Source: Capsicum annuum (Eukaryota > Streptophyta > Magnoliopsida > Solanales > Solanaceae). From it: a DNA stretch of 64,000 nucleotides. The stretch spans positions 53,225,013-53,289,012 of the forward strand of contig NC_061115.1 of the NCBI RefSeq assembly GCF_002878395.1, read 5' to 3'. Made by a program: the position numbers and the translations under genes. Positions 35,430-47,374 of this stretch are shown piece by piece; position 1 is the first letter of the stretch, and each line of letters opens with the position of its first letter. The notes below the pieces were generated by a model, which worked only from the letters and a program-made list of their open reading frames with translations, did no database searches and was not told the DNA's origin.

Positions 35430-36205
35430 GGCATGTAAATGCCTTCAAGCACTCGTCATCAAATGAAAATTTCACCTCCTTCTCAAAAATTTGGAAAGTG
35501 GATTTGTAGTCTTTGAGAAGTCTTTTATAAATATTCGATAAAAGCCAGAATGTCCAAGAAAACTGCTCAATCCTTTTACTAAAATAGGAGGTGGTAGTTT
35601 CTCAATAATTTTTACCTTTGCTCGATCAACTTCTATCCCCTTTTTAGAGATTTTGTGGATGAGAACGATGCCCTCCTTGACCATGAAATGGTATTTTTCC
35701 CAATTAAGCACCAAATTAAATCAATATATATTTGGTTGTGTCCAGAATCATCATCTAAGAAGAAATACCACCCCTTTCCAGTTAATCGATCAAGCATTTG
35801 GCCTAAAAAGGGCATCAGGAAGTGGCCTTTCAGAGTACAAGAATTTAGCATACGGTAGTCCATGAAAACACTCCACCCAATCACAGAACTAAGTAGAATC
35901 AACTCATTATTTTCATTAGCGACCACCGTCATACCCTCTTTTTTAGGTACGCATTGAACTGCACTCACTCACTTGCTCTCAGAAATAGGGTAAACCCCTC
36001 CTGCGTCCAACCACTTAATAATCTCTTTCTTAACCACCTCTTGCATTGGTGGATTAAGACAGCGCAAATGATTTATGGTTGGAATACAATCCTCCTTAAG
36101 CTGAGTTTTATGTATGCAGATTCCCAGGGGAATGCGAATAATATCTGCAATGGTCCACCCTATTGCTCTCTTGTGCCTTTGAAGTACTGAGATAAGTGCT
36201 TTCAC
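35430..36205 (-). pseudogene. Ath2 reverse transcriptase with active site deleted
   Basis: 35969-36205 carries the amino-terminal RT words (HKRAIGWTIADIIRIPLGIC, then PPMQEVVKKEIIKWLDAGGV). 35725-35968 continues with VQCVPKKEGMTVVANENNEL and the palm start FFLDDDSGHNQIYI. From about 35711 the text jumps, in another phase, to LNWEKYHFMVKEGIVLIHKI and a GLSSFLGHSGFYR thumb (35472-35714). The roughly 90-100 residues that normally lie between QI(Y) and NLVLNWEK, including the YxDD-type catalytic pair, are missing. Confidence 0.75.
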
Positions 36206-37042
36206 CTATTGTTCCCCTAAATCCACTACAATAATAACAGGTAGCGTGTTTCTATTTCCCAGAAACACGTAACGTAGGTGCCCAGGCAATTCCTTAAATT
36301 CCAATACTAGAGGCTCCTCAATAGATGTCTTGGCTGGGGGCGTTGGTCGATTAGCCAGTTTAAGGTCTAGCTTTTTAGGAGCATAAGGATATGAATCCAT
36401 GCCTGTCAAGGCACAAACAGTCTCTTCATACTCCCCAATGCCTTTACTATCATAATTTATCATGGCTGCGGTTAAAGGTTTAATAACAAGTTGCTCAGCT
36501 ATGGGCACCTCCTATTCATCCTCATAATACACATCAACTACCGAGAACACACTCATCTCTTCGTGTAGCTTCATTGATTTTCCCACATCAAATCATACCC
36601 CTTCATTATTCATACAGAATAAGAGCTCATTCGCTCCTAAATCAATCAACACACTTCCTGTTATGAGGATAGGTCGACCAAAGATTATGGGCACCTCGAA
36701 GTCCACCTCACAATCCAGGATGACAAAGTCTGTAGGGAATATAAATATGGACATGTTCACCAAAACATCATATAGAATGCCAACAGGTCACTTTATTAAC
36801 CTATCCACCATTACGAGTCTCATGTTTGTGGGTGTGGGATTTTCCAAACCCAACTTTCTATAAATAGTCAGTGTCATCAAGTTAACGCTTGCTTCCAGAT
36901 CACATAATGCTTTGGTGAATTCCATTGTCCCAATTATGCAAGGAATAGTGACTGCACCTGGGTCTGGCTTCTTTTGTACTAGGGTCCTTGTAGAAATTGC
37001 ACTGCAAAGGTGGAGATCTACCTTCAATTCGCAGCTCATCAC
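36206..37042 (-). pseudogene. Ath2 protease and linker remnant
   Basis: 36788-37042 contains PDPGAVTIPCIIGTMEFTKA and LCDLEASVNLM, the retropepsin active-site segment in which the family's D-L-G-A-S reads D-L-E-A-S (a G-to-A change) while the catalytic Asp remains. 36206-36508 is the PR-RT linker with LANRPTPPAKTSIEEPLVLE and LRYVFLGNRNTLPVI. The stretch 36509-36787 holds the second half of PR in a broken frame. Confidence 0.7.
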
Positions 37043-37149
37043 TCATTTCTTAGTCATAAGGTCTTTTATGAATTTTGAATATCTTGGGATTTGCTCAAGT
37101 GCTTTAACTAGGGGAACATTTACTATCAATTGCTTGAGCATTGCCATGA

Positions 37150-38900
37150 ATTTGTTGAATTTGGCATCATCAACCTTCTTCTTCAATCATGGAGGAAAGG
37201 GAGTTGGTGGTCTCAAGATAGATTTTAACACCACATCCTCTTCCTTCTCTTTTTCTTTCTCTGAAGCATCAACAGAACTATCCAGCTTTTTAGACTCCAT
37301 TCTTTCTTTGTATTCATCAACAACCACCTCATTATCTATAGAGTTGCCCACAAAGGGTCAGGTAAGATATTATAACTCCTAGTGGTAATCGCCATACATG
37401 AGCTATTATTCTGTGGATTCTAAACCATATCACTAGGTAAAGTACCACTTTTTCTTTGGTTCAGTGTTGCAGAAAGTTGGCTCATCTATTTCTCCAACTG
37501 CTAGATAGAAGTAGAGTGTGAACTAACCAATTGGCTCAGGGTAGAGAATTCACTCTTCATAGTAGTTACCCCCAAGTTGGTAGCTTCAACTACTTTCCAT
37601 AATTTTTCCATCATGTCCTTCATGGACATCTTACTAGAGCTAGTTGGTGCAGCATCTCAACTTCCAGGAGGATCATACAAACCACTCCTATCATTATTGC
37701 TTCTCCAGTGTCCTTGCCCCTATATTTATAATCAAGATCATTACAAAATTTTTGACCTTAATTTCCTTGGTTATTACCTCAGAAATCCCCCTGATTACTC
37801 ACATAGTTTACCTCCTCATCTGTATTAGTAGCAACAGTGCACTGAGACTCCACAAACCTAACATTTTCAGTCTGGCCTAACAGCAAGTTCTTGGTCAGCA
37901 AGTCTATTTGTGTCTTCAAATGGGCCATGTCTTGGTCTCGCTCCTCATCCCTTCTGCACTACTCTACGGTCATATCAATAGAAACAATCGGGCTCACAAC
38001 CACAGAATCCCTGGTATGCCAGGCCCAACTCTATTTGGTCATTCTATTCAATATGTCTGAAGCCTCTAGAAAAGAGAGGTCAATGAACGAACCACCCACA
38101 GTATTGTATGGAATTGGCTTTGTCACAGAGTTAAAGTCTCTATCAAGTGCAAGTCTATCATGTTGTAGTTCGGATATTGTGCCAGTTTTTTATTGAATCT
38201 CTCCTAAGTTTCATACAAGGCTTCAGTTGGAAGCTGCCTGAAGTTACTAATTTCGTCCCTCAACTGTACCCTCTTGGAGGGTGGAAAGAACAATTCAAGG
38301 AATGCCTCTTTCAACTATCTCAAGTTGGTTATAGAATCGGGCTCTAGCTTATTTAGCCACATTATTGCCTCTCCAGACTGAGATAATGGAAACTATCTCA
38401 ACTGAATGGCATTCTGACTCACTCACGGATTATCAAAAGATTTGAAAATAGTAATGAAGTTCACCAAGTTTATGTTCACATCATCACCAGGAAAGCCTCC
38501 ATACAACCCCTTCAGATTCAGGAGTTGGATCATGGTACTTGTTATGCTGAATTTTACACCAGGTGCCAATGGTGGAGGAATAATTGTACCCATTGCACCT
38601 GCTCCATCCATTCCTTCATCATCATCATCAACCTCCTAATGGATAGGATATTGACCATACCTTCCTCTGACTGGATGGTTTCTTTCAAAATTTCACTACA
38701 CTGGAACAACAATTTGCTCAGCTCTCCTTAGGTTTTTAGGATTCAGCAAATCCTCATCACCCAAGTCTTCATCATCATGGTTTCGGTTACATAATTTTTG
38801 ACCCCGGTTCTGTATGTTCAGCAGAGCGCTGGCCAAAGCAGCTAATCTTTCCGCCTCCTATTGATCAGCCATTCTCCCGATCAGCTGAGGCTCTAGATTA
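37150..38900 (-). pseudogene. Ath2 gag remnant
   Basis: 38423-38611 encodes FSITSTMIQLLNLKGLYGGF and INLVNFITIFKSFDNP, the standard start of the Athila Gag capsid domain. Further on the minus strand of 38000-38400 has the WLNLEPDSITTW-like block, and 37240-37530 the charged C-terminal part. Stops and shifts are frequent. An ATG near 38870 (MADQ-like) about 180 bp from the primer site would be the likely start. Confidence 0.65.
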
Positions 38901-39047
38901 ATTGGCAATAACGGTTCTCATAAACTTCTTTTTTTTGGCATAAACAACAAAGAACCTTCAATAAACAGAAACAACAAATAAACGTAAATCTAGAAAGATA
39001 AACTAACATTCAATTAGCATATACAAACTTTTAGCTTACAATCGTAT

Positions 39048-39065
39048 TCCCTCACAACGGCGCCA
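39048..39065 (-). other. Primer binding site of Ath2 (tRNA-Asp type)
   Basis: Minus-strand TGGCGCCGTTGTGAGGGA, beginning 4-5 bases after the LTR end TTATCA. The first eleven bases match the complement of plant tRNA-Asp 3' ends used by Athila elements. Confidence 0.75.
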
Positions 39066-39069
39066 TTTT

Positions 39070-40604
39070 TGATAATGCTCAAAATACACTCTTGAATGGG
39101 TGTAAGCGATCATTGTCAATATAAAACCCAAATAGGTTGGGGTCGAATACCACAGGAAATATGATGTAAACTCAAGTTGTTTATGGTTTAATTCACTAAT
39201 AGTTTAATGTCTACTGAAATGGGGGTTTAAGTTTCACAAATAATTGTTTGACACTTTGGTTTTGATGTTTGTAACCAAGATTTTATGAAATAACCAAAAT
39301 TATGTTCACTAGCGCTTGCAATACATGACAGATGACAAAGATGACTTAACATTCTCACGGTGGTTAGGATAACAAGCTATATTTATCGATTATATGCTGA
39401 AATATCTCTCAACCTATTTAAGCGTCTAATTTTTAGACATAGGGAATCACTATTACTACCCAGATTTTACCTCAGGTTAATCAAACTTGTTACAAAACTG
39501 ATTATTAAATGAATTATTTCCATGTCCATGTTGATAATTCACTTCCTACTGTTTATCATTTCTTTCTCAAGAAAATGAAAGTAGGTATGCCTACTATTTG
39601 GAACCAACAGACATTAATTAACATCTCAGAATTATCAAAAAATCCTGACACCTATTGAATCTTGAGTATTTAGCACCTCTTTATGACCTAACCCTATATC
39701 CCATAATTCAGGTTAATAAGTTTTAGCCACTCATAATGCAAGAAACAAGTATACAAATTGAATTCATAATTGATAAGATTAACTTACAACTATGATGAAG
39801 ATAAAAAATTATAACTTGAATTGATTCATAAGACAATACTCCCTAAAAATTTGTCTAGAGAGAGAGAGAAAAAAAATTATCTGTCTAAAGTATGTTGATT
39901 GATAAGTTTTTGTATGTCTAGAAAACCCTAAAACAAGGCTTTAAATATCTAACACTAAATAAGGAAACAAAATAGAAGTTTCAGCTTTTTCTCAAAATAA
40001 ATGATGACGTCGGTGATGGCTTATCAGGAGTCTGACAGCTTACCATGGATGTCGTCAACACCTCTGCATTTTTGGCTCCAGCTGCTTAAGGTTGACGATA
40101 ATGATGACGGCCTATCACCATCTTCACAACGTGTCATGGATGTCATCATAAACTTTCTTCAACTACCATTTTTTGTTTAAGTCTAATGACATCCTTGACA
40201 GCTTATCACCAAGCTGACAATGTGTCATGGATATCGTGACAAAACTGTCTTCAACTTCCTTCTTCTGTTTAAGGCTGGCGACATGCCTTCTACCTTATGA
40301 CCATCCTAACACCTTATCACAACGTATAATTACAACTTTAACTTATGTCAAATCTCTGGTTAAGTATGACGACAACTGTGATAGCCTATCACAGGGCTGA
40401 CAGCTCATAGATGTAGTCAGCCATACTTCTCTTCAGATTCCTCCATATTTCAACTTATTTTCTTTAATTCTTGTTGGTTGTCTATCCTATTAGCTTAAAC
40501 TGTTAAATCATACATAAGCAAATTAAAAACGATAAGAGTTGCTTAAGACTTCGCAATTATTCTTGGTTAAAAGCCTTAAATGTGTTAGGAATTGCTCACA
40601 CATC
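39070..40604 (-). repeat. 5' LTR of Ath2
   Basis: 1.535 kb from tgataatgctc to cacacatca on the plus strand, giving terminal inverted TGAT/ATCA on the element strand. The right 880 bp align with the 3' LTR. U3 (39995-40410) has the TGACGAC/GTCGTCA-rich repeats. GA tract at 39857-39868. Confidence 0.8.
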
Positions 40605-42870
40605 AAATGTGCGATTAGCCATCAATAGCAGCATTGTGGTGGTTTAGAAGTGTTCAAGCCCAATTGCTTGAACACAACCTACAATATCAAATTTATGTTA
40701 GCTCTAAAGTTGCATAAAGATCTGGAAAATTAAGATGACACAATAGTGTACGGTATAGTAAATGCTTTCGGGTTACCCTTTTTTTCTAGGCTAGAGACCT
40801 AGTAGTTAATGGACTACACTGGTACAAGCCATTAAAATCCTCAAATGTAGCCCCTTTCTTCTTTGTAACCAATTGATTCATAAATATGGTATATCCAGGC
40901 ATCTTCTCAAATGCCTTAAGAAGAGGAATTTTCAAGCTCAACTCTTACAATATCTTAATGAATCGCTTAAAATTTTCTTCCTCTCTCTTATGGTTCAGTC
41001 ACTGAGGAAAAAGTGGGGGTTTCTTTGAATTTGTCTTAGTTCTTCCTTACCAACTTTATCATCACCCTTGTTACCTTTTTTGTCTCAACAATAGGTGTCT
41101 CATAAAAAAAACCTTCATCATGCCTTGGCACTTCCGCAACATGTTCTAGGGGTCCATAGTAGTCATACCACTCCTTATGGTAATGTCAAAAACTTGACCA
41201 TTATTTTTTAGGTTTTAAATAGTATTACTTAAAAAAGTACCTAGCTACCTCTAATTCAGTGTTGCTGACATTTGCCAGAATTAGTGCTCCAATTTCTTGA
41301 TGGCAGTGGCATAGTATTCATCATTTTCGGTCAGCCCTGAAATGTCAGCCTTAATTTCCTTAAGGTTGTTCTTTTTATTTTCTTGACCCTTTACCAGCTT
41401 AGTCAGCATCTCTTCCATTCTTTACATGCATCTCTTCTTCCAAGTAGAATGTTTTGGTCTCTCTTCTATCTATAGTCATCCTTCCTCCTCTAGTCACCAT
41501 CTCTCTACCTACTATGGTTATTTTATCTTTCATAATAGTTACAACCTTTGTTTCCTTTCCATTGGGCTCGATAATTCACCAACTAATGATACTGATAGTT
41601 TGCTTCCTCTTACAATTCTGACTCAAAAACTTTGGAAACTGAACCCTATTCTCCTACTATATTCACTTTCTCAGAATATGTTGTTGTAAACTGTTGTGCC
41701 AGTAACCCGAGATCAGTTATTACTAGTGCAATCTCTTATGCTAGTGTATCATCAACTACCTTCTAGTTTTAGGAGACACTAATAGCATATGTGCCAGATC
41801 CCCTTTTAGTCTCCTAAGTTTGCCACCCTCGGTTAGTGAGAAGGATCTGATCTAGCATCTTCAAATCTACTTCCCAACATAATTTCTTTAAGGCTCCTCC
41901 AGAGAAAGTGTATGTCATAGATCTGGAACTGATGGTCAAGGCTCAGTAGAATATCTTTAACAAGCGCACCCCTAAAATCTAGTAGTTGGGTATCATACTA
42001 TGCTTGTTTTTTAACCTAAACCATACCTCATACATAGATTTTGACAGAAGCTATCTAAAATTATAAAACTTATCCTTTAACTACAACACCCTAGATGGAT
42101 GAAAGAACCTATTTAGGATTTATTTATGTAATTTATTCCACGTAGTGATATATGCTCTTGGAAATTCCCCCAGCCATATAGATTCTTCTCCAGAGAGAGA
42201 GAAGGGGAATAATGTTAGTCTAAGGGATTCCTAATTCACCCCTGGATTTATATATAAGTTGCAGATCTCAATGAAATTTTCAAGGTACATGTTTGCATCA
42301 TCTATAAGCAAACCTGCAAATAAACCTGTTAGATTTAGGAGCTAGATCATTGTGCTTGTTATGTTAAACTTAATGCTAGGGGGTAAATAAGGAGGGATAA
42401 AAGATTTAGTCTACCCTGAATCAACTTACCCTAGATTCTCTTCATCATTATTGTGTGGATGCACAAACTAATATACTGGGATCACTTGAGGATGACCTCC
42501 TCTAACTTTGTTCTGATTTCCACTGAGTGTAACACGACGGTCTTCTTCATATCTCTTCTCAGATAGCTTTGCTTCCCTAGTGGATTATGGTAAAAGCATC
42601 CCCATCCACTAATTAATAATGTCTCAAACTTCATAAGAAGAAGGGGGATGCGTATCATCAAGAACCCCTTCAGTAATATTATAACTTTTTGGTTTCATTA
42701 TCTTACTAGGTGTTTATTAAATCCTCTCTGGATTTGGATTCGTTGGGGGTAATGGATTTTCTCTACTCCATATTCTAGGCTTATATTGATGTTTGCCCAA
42801 ATAAGAAAAAAAATTAAAAACCCAAAAATTTCAACAACCTCGATTCACAACTCAATACCGTATTCCCCAA
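40605..42870 (-). pseudogene. AthB gag remnant, copy 1
   Basis: Collinear with 56665-58905. On the minus strand it carries the Gag C-terminal coiled segment near 41280-41420 (MEEMLTKLVKGQ-like) and the capsid region around 41850-42450. The PR part, present in copy 2, is cut off here by Ath2. Interrupted by stops in all frames. The degraded primer site and LTR boundary lie near 42870-42895. Confidence 0.6.
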
Positions 42871-42890
42871 AAACAATGTCAAAATTTTAA

Positions 42891-43765
42891 TATATATTAT
42901 GTTGTCGCTGTTGAATATAGTAACCCAACAAAGGTTGGGATCAAATACCAAGGGAATATAAGGAATCGCGGCTCTAACCTATTGTAATCAACGAGCAAAA
43001 ATGGAAAAGTAAATGGGGGGATTTGAGTAGCAATACTGAACAAGTAGCTAGTATTAACTTTGGTTGTTATCAATCATAGGTGAACACTATGATTGTGTTC
43101 CCCTAGATTCTCAAATCTGTAGGCTTATAGTGCTCTATTGAACCAACCCGATACCTTGCATGCATAATTTGATAAGTTGTGTACATTAACCGTCTTTTGG
43201 ACTACCTAACACATTACACCCTTTACCTTTTGAGTCTTAGGATGTTTCCTTAGTAACGCTTCTCCAAGATCCCAGTTAACTACTACCTTTTAAATCACTA
43301 GTTATTAGATGACAACTAACCATCTTACTTAGATAATACCTAGTAATTTGGATGGACAATCAAACTTTAAATTACTATTGTATTTATCTTTTTGTAGTAA
43401 CTATTCTTATTTGGAATAAGCAACAATAATCAAGTTGGGATCCTAAAATTTGCAACCACCAAGCTAACTATTTAAGTGAAGATAACATAATGCATGTATT
43501 GGTTTCAATTCGGAACAACAATTACACTTTCCTTACTTGGTCAATCTGTCGGGGTTTCCACAACACTAATTAAGGTTTTTTATTAGCTCATTCTTGTGAA
43601 AGAATCTAAAATATTCATGACTGAAATCATGCGATGAATCACAATAATGACAACTATAAAACCCAAAACTATAACTAAATTGATCAACTAAAATAAAGAC
43701 AAGAGAATTGTAAGACCAAAATCAAATCCCATAATCAAAATGTGTTTCTATGTATCAAGAGTGTC
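42891..43765 (-). repeat. AthB 5' LTR, copy 1
   Basis: Starts with the same type of text as the inner end of the Ath2 LTR (tagtaaccca.caaaggttgggatcaaatacca against aaacccaaataggttggggtcgaatacca). Matches 58925-59780 and the two pieces at 13651-13905 and 14340-15029. It changes into gypsy LTR sequence near 43765. Confidence 0.6.
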
Positions 43766-45620
43766 TAACTTCTACTACGAAATATATAAAGTGTATTTAT
43801 TGAACTAATAGAGATTTTATTGATTTAATTCCATGGTTTCTACTTGAGTTCAGGAATCATAATGACTCATTACGAGTCGTAAGGAGGCAGTAGAGTATGT
43901 CTAATGTTTGCCAAAGAGGTTTTTGTGTTGACTATGACTAGACCATAGAGTCGTAGGGCCTCATTATGAGATGTAGGTCTCAAGTTGTAGGGTCAATAGT
44001 GTATGAGTCTAAGGATACTATCTAGCCTACAACTGGATTATACGAGTTGAGGGGTAATCCTACAAGTCATAAGGTCACTCGTAGCGACTGGACGACAATT
44101 TTTAGTCTTTTATTAAGGGTGCTTTGGAAATTTCCCTCTTGATATAAACATAATCTTGGACCTTAAAACATAATTGGAACCACAATCAAATACAAAACTA
44201 ATCAAAAATATATTCTATTCTCTCTTAAATCCCTTAAACAATGTAAGCTAGGGTTTCCCCAAGTTTGAGCATCTAGGGTACAATTAAAGGTCTCTTCTCC
44301 AAAATTATAAATCCTTCAGGCATGTGACTCTACCCTTAAGCTTATTTTCCGTAAATCATGTGCATTGAATAGTAATTGATGTAAAATTGTTGTTGGTTTT
44401 GACATAGGTTGAGTGTTTTGACATGGTTGAGTCATAAATTTTTTTCCCATTATTTAATATCATTTGTTTATGATTTATTGACGGTTTTGAACTTATAGGG
44501 TGCGTGGAAATGGTGAATAAACTATGGGTTCATGGTTTTCCTTAAAAAATGGTATTTTTAATTTTAAATTGGTTGGAAAATTGTGCTCCTCAACCAAGTG
44601 TGAAATTGGTTCTGAATTATAGATTTATCACATGGTTTAACTTTCTTACCCACAATATTGAATTGCATAAATTGTTTAAAGGTTAAACATTGAATTTGAA
44701 GACCTTGTGGGCCGTGTATTGAATGGGATTGAAACCTCGGGGTCAAGGCATTCCACCAAGTAGATTTGAAAAACTTAATGGGGTCGAGGCATTCTCCAAA
44801 TTTAATTTAATGATCAAAGGGGGTCGAGGCATTCCCCCATATTAATGTGATTGTTATATCATAGAGTAAATCTTTAAAGCGTAAGGGTATGACGATTCCC
44901 ACAGTGTTCCATAGTAGTTAAATCCTTGGTTAAATAAATTTGTTACGTTAAACTTGTTTTAAATTGTTCTTAATGGGGGTTATGTAGCTATGTCGTGAAG
45001 GTATGTTTCTTGAAGGACTTGTACTAGAATATCACATTTGCTGAGATGAGGTTTAGTCTTGATGACTATGTACGTATGACGTACGTATTATAAATTTGTA
45101 TCTTGGATTGACATGGGGTCAGGGCATTCACTGGTCTTTCTCGATACCTCTGGAATATTTGACTAACACGCACTGGGCCTTTTAAGTAAGGGGAGCTAAA
45201 CCCATATAGTCTGTGGGTGCTATTTTATGATAGTTTAGATACATTGTCAAGGGTAATGTTTTTACTTGTATGCTAAGCCTTTTTCCCTACCCTATCATGT
45301 TATGCATATGTATGTACACTGTGTGCATATTTATTTTACTTTGGTTTTGACTTTTACCTAAGTTACATGCTACCGCTCAATGCACTAACCGTCTTTGGAT
45401 GTTGTATCTCCATGCAATATAGGCACCGGATATACTTATGTTTTTCCGAGGTAGTGATACATAATCAATTGATAGCTTGAGAAACAACTTAAAATGGTGA
45501 GCTTGCATTAATTAGAAGGCCCTCATATAATAATTTGGTTTCCTTAAGTCATATATATTTCTTTGGTCTAGTTTGCGCTATCATCGGGGGCATGTCCCGA
45601 CTTAGACTAAGTTGGTCCTG
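43766..45620 (+). repeat. Gypsy LTR with TACGAGTCGTA words, copy 1
   Basis: Plus-oriented LTR-like sequence. U3 (43860-44100) contains the 13-base palindrome ttacgagtcgtaa (43870-43882) and degenerate relatives. Around 44739-45129 the word GGGGTCGAGGCATTC occurs four times with small changes. AAGGTATGT at 44998-45006 resembles a splice donor. About 600 bp (45001-45615) are missing from the other copy. Exact ends not resolved. Confidence 0.5.
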
Positions 45621-46440
45621 TTAAGAGGTTTTATGAATTACTGTGGATTGAATATGGTTGTTAATATATCTTAGATTCCCTTTGAGCTTATTTTTTTCCA
45701 TCTTGTTAGATGTTTGGAATTCAACCACTATTAGTGTATTGTGTTTTGTTTGACTAGGCAAAGGTGGTGGTGTCCTATTAACGACAAAATTGAGATACCC
45801 ATCACGGTTAAGCCCTGGTTCGCGTGATAATAAAACCACCATCTCTTTTTAGTTGAATGTTTTAAATAAAGCTCCATTAATCTTAGTATACTATTGAATG
45901 TTATATATAAAGCTCTATTAAGCTTAGTTAGATTGTTGATAGTCTACTTTAGGTTATTACTTCATGTTAGGGTTGGTTTTGACCTAGTTATCCATCTATT
46001 TAGTTTCTTTTTCCTAGGTTGGGTTGTACCTGTCCTAAACTTCCTCTGCTTTAACATATGAAAGGAACTCCTTTGACCTTAATAGGTTTAGTAGCTAGAA
46101 AGCAAACCTAGTGATCAAGTATATTGAGGGTAGGTTGAGAACCCTAGATTTCTAGTAGCTATTCTACACTTAGATGTTTACATGTATATTTATACTTTTA
46201 TTTCAGCTTTGGTTTGATCCTGACATAGGCTTTAATGTTACAATCATGAATATTTGTACGTGTTGGAATTTGATTCTAGTTCTAGTGATTCTGATGATAT
46301 CACATATTTCGGATATAGTTAGCTACTTATGAGTTTTTATTCGAGCCCGGTGTTGTTTTACAACTATGATCAAGTTATTATTTTACTGACTATGATTTTT
46401 ACTGGAAGATGTAGCAGAGGTACTTTATTCAGCTCTACTT
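45621..46440. other. Unassigned repeat sequence, copy 1
   Basis: Matches 61030-61815. Contains two tandem-like phrases 'aataaagctc.attaa.cttagta' at 45865-45930. No gene supported. Confidence 0.4.
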
Positions 46441-47110
46441 CCACTGCTTTTCCACCTCCTTCACTATGTTTGCCTTCGAGAATCTTCACTTCGAGCTGCT
46501 TTTCTGTGGGTGATTATCACTATACCTTTGTTGGGGTAGTTCAAGTTCTTTTCCAGCTTGCAGGAGTAAGTTCCCCTTTTCTCTTTTATCGATTTAGATG
46601 ACATTAAATCTTCATTTATTGCTTGATGGTTTCCTCTCTTCTCTTCCAGTTGAACTCCTTGGATTAAGGTTGTATACAATGATTTTTGATGCTAAAAAGT
46701 TGGGTCTCACCCACTGAGAGTTGATATTGCATCCAAGTAACATACCTCTCTTATTGTGGTTAAACCTATAGCTTGACTTCACTTGTAAATATGTCCTTTA
46801 GATTTTTAGTTTCGAAAGCGAAGGAGATTGTGAGATACTCGGACCCGCATGTAATTGGGTGATATCAATTTCTAAAGTCGCATGCACTGAAGATCTGACC
46901 TTGTGACCCCCCGATCTACTGAGATTCTGTATTTTTTTGGCTGGTGTAGATAGTCTAGGTAGAACTTTCACCCTTTTGTGTAACATTTCTGGTTGTAAAT
47001 ATATAGTACTTGAACTACCTTTCATTAGCCTTCCAGATCGTACTACCTCTTTGCTAATGCTACCCTCAAGTATGGACATTTTCTTTATCACTGTTCAAAA
47101 TCTTCCTACC
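46440..47110 (-). pseudogene. Unidentified coding-like stretch, copy 1
   Basis: Minus-strand frame 46798-47091 (97 codons; MSILEGSISKEVVRSGRLMK, later LHKRVKVLPRLSTPAKKIQN and SSVHATLEIDITQL) is matched by a 110-codon frame in copy 2 at 62484-62816. A second stretch near 46464-46679 includes the in-frame phrase VKILEGKHSEGGGKAVEVEL, also open in copy 2. GT and AG dinucleotides at the edges could be splice sites. Ser-, Lys- and Arg-rich, no membrane segment or catalytic motif that I recognise. It lies just downstream of a gypsy-type primer site, so it may be either an odd leader ORF or a captured host gene fragment. Confidence 0.35.
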
Positions 47111-47358
47111 TGCACTTGGTAATTAATTGATATAAACTGACATTATGAATTAGGATCAGAGAATCATTTGTGATTGACATAGTTGAAAGTTATCTAATTT
47201 TAGCTTTCCTCTTATTTGCACGATAAGGAATAAAATGAGAGAAGTTTTTGTAAAGATATCCTATAGCCTCTCAAATATAGATACAGACGTCTACAAACAA
47301 ATTCGCGAGACTCTATTAGACATCCCATTCTTTCATTGTATAGACCAATGGACCTGGC

Positions 47359-47372
47359 TGCTTTGTCACAAA
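47359..47372 (-). other. iMet-type primer binding site, degraded
   Basis: tgctttgtcacaaa on the plus strand is the equivalent of tgctctgatacaaa in copy 2 (63084-63096), the complement of a TGGTATCAGAGC-like site. The adjacent LTR end reads tgtcatgcccccc. Confidence 0.5.
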
Positions 47373-47374
47373 TT

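Larger units (their letters stand above)
31371..40604 (-). mobile_element. Ath2, Athila-like retrotransposon
   Basis: Minus-strand element with 5' LTR 39070-40604, primer site 39048-39065, gag, PR, RT, RNase H, INT, hairpin 33573-33590, 3' backbone and a partial 3' LTR 31371-32250. The LTRs align at about 88-90% by eye. It sits in copy 1 inside the PR region of AthB: bases right of 40604 continue the AthB text that is uninterrupted at 56665. Every coding domain is broken. Confidence 0.85.

Noticed and set aside
36912..37382. 156-codon plus-strand open frame, the second longest in the window
   Set aside because: Antisense to Ath2 PR and gag; composition and position explained by the minus-strand coding remnant.
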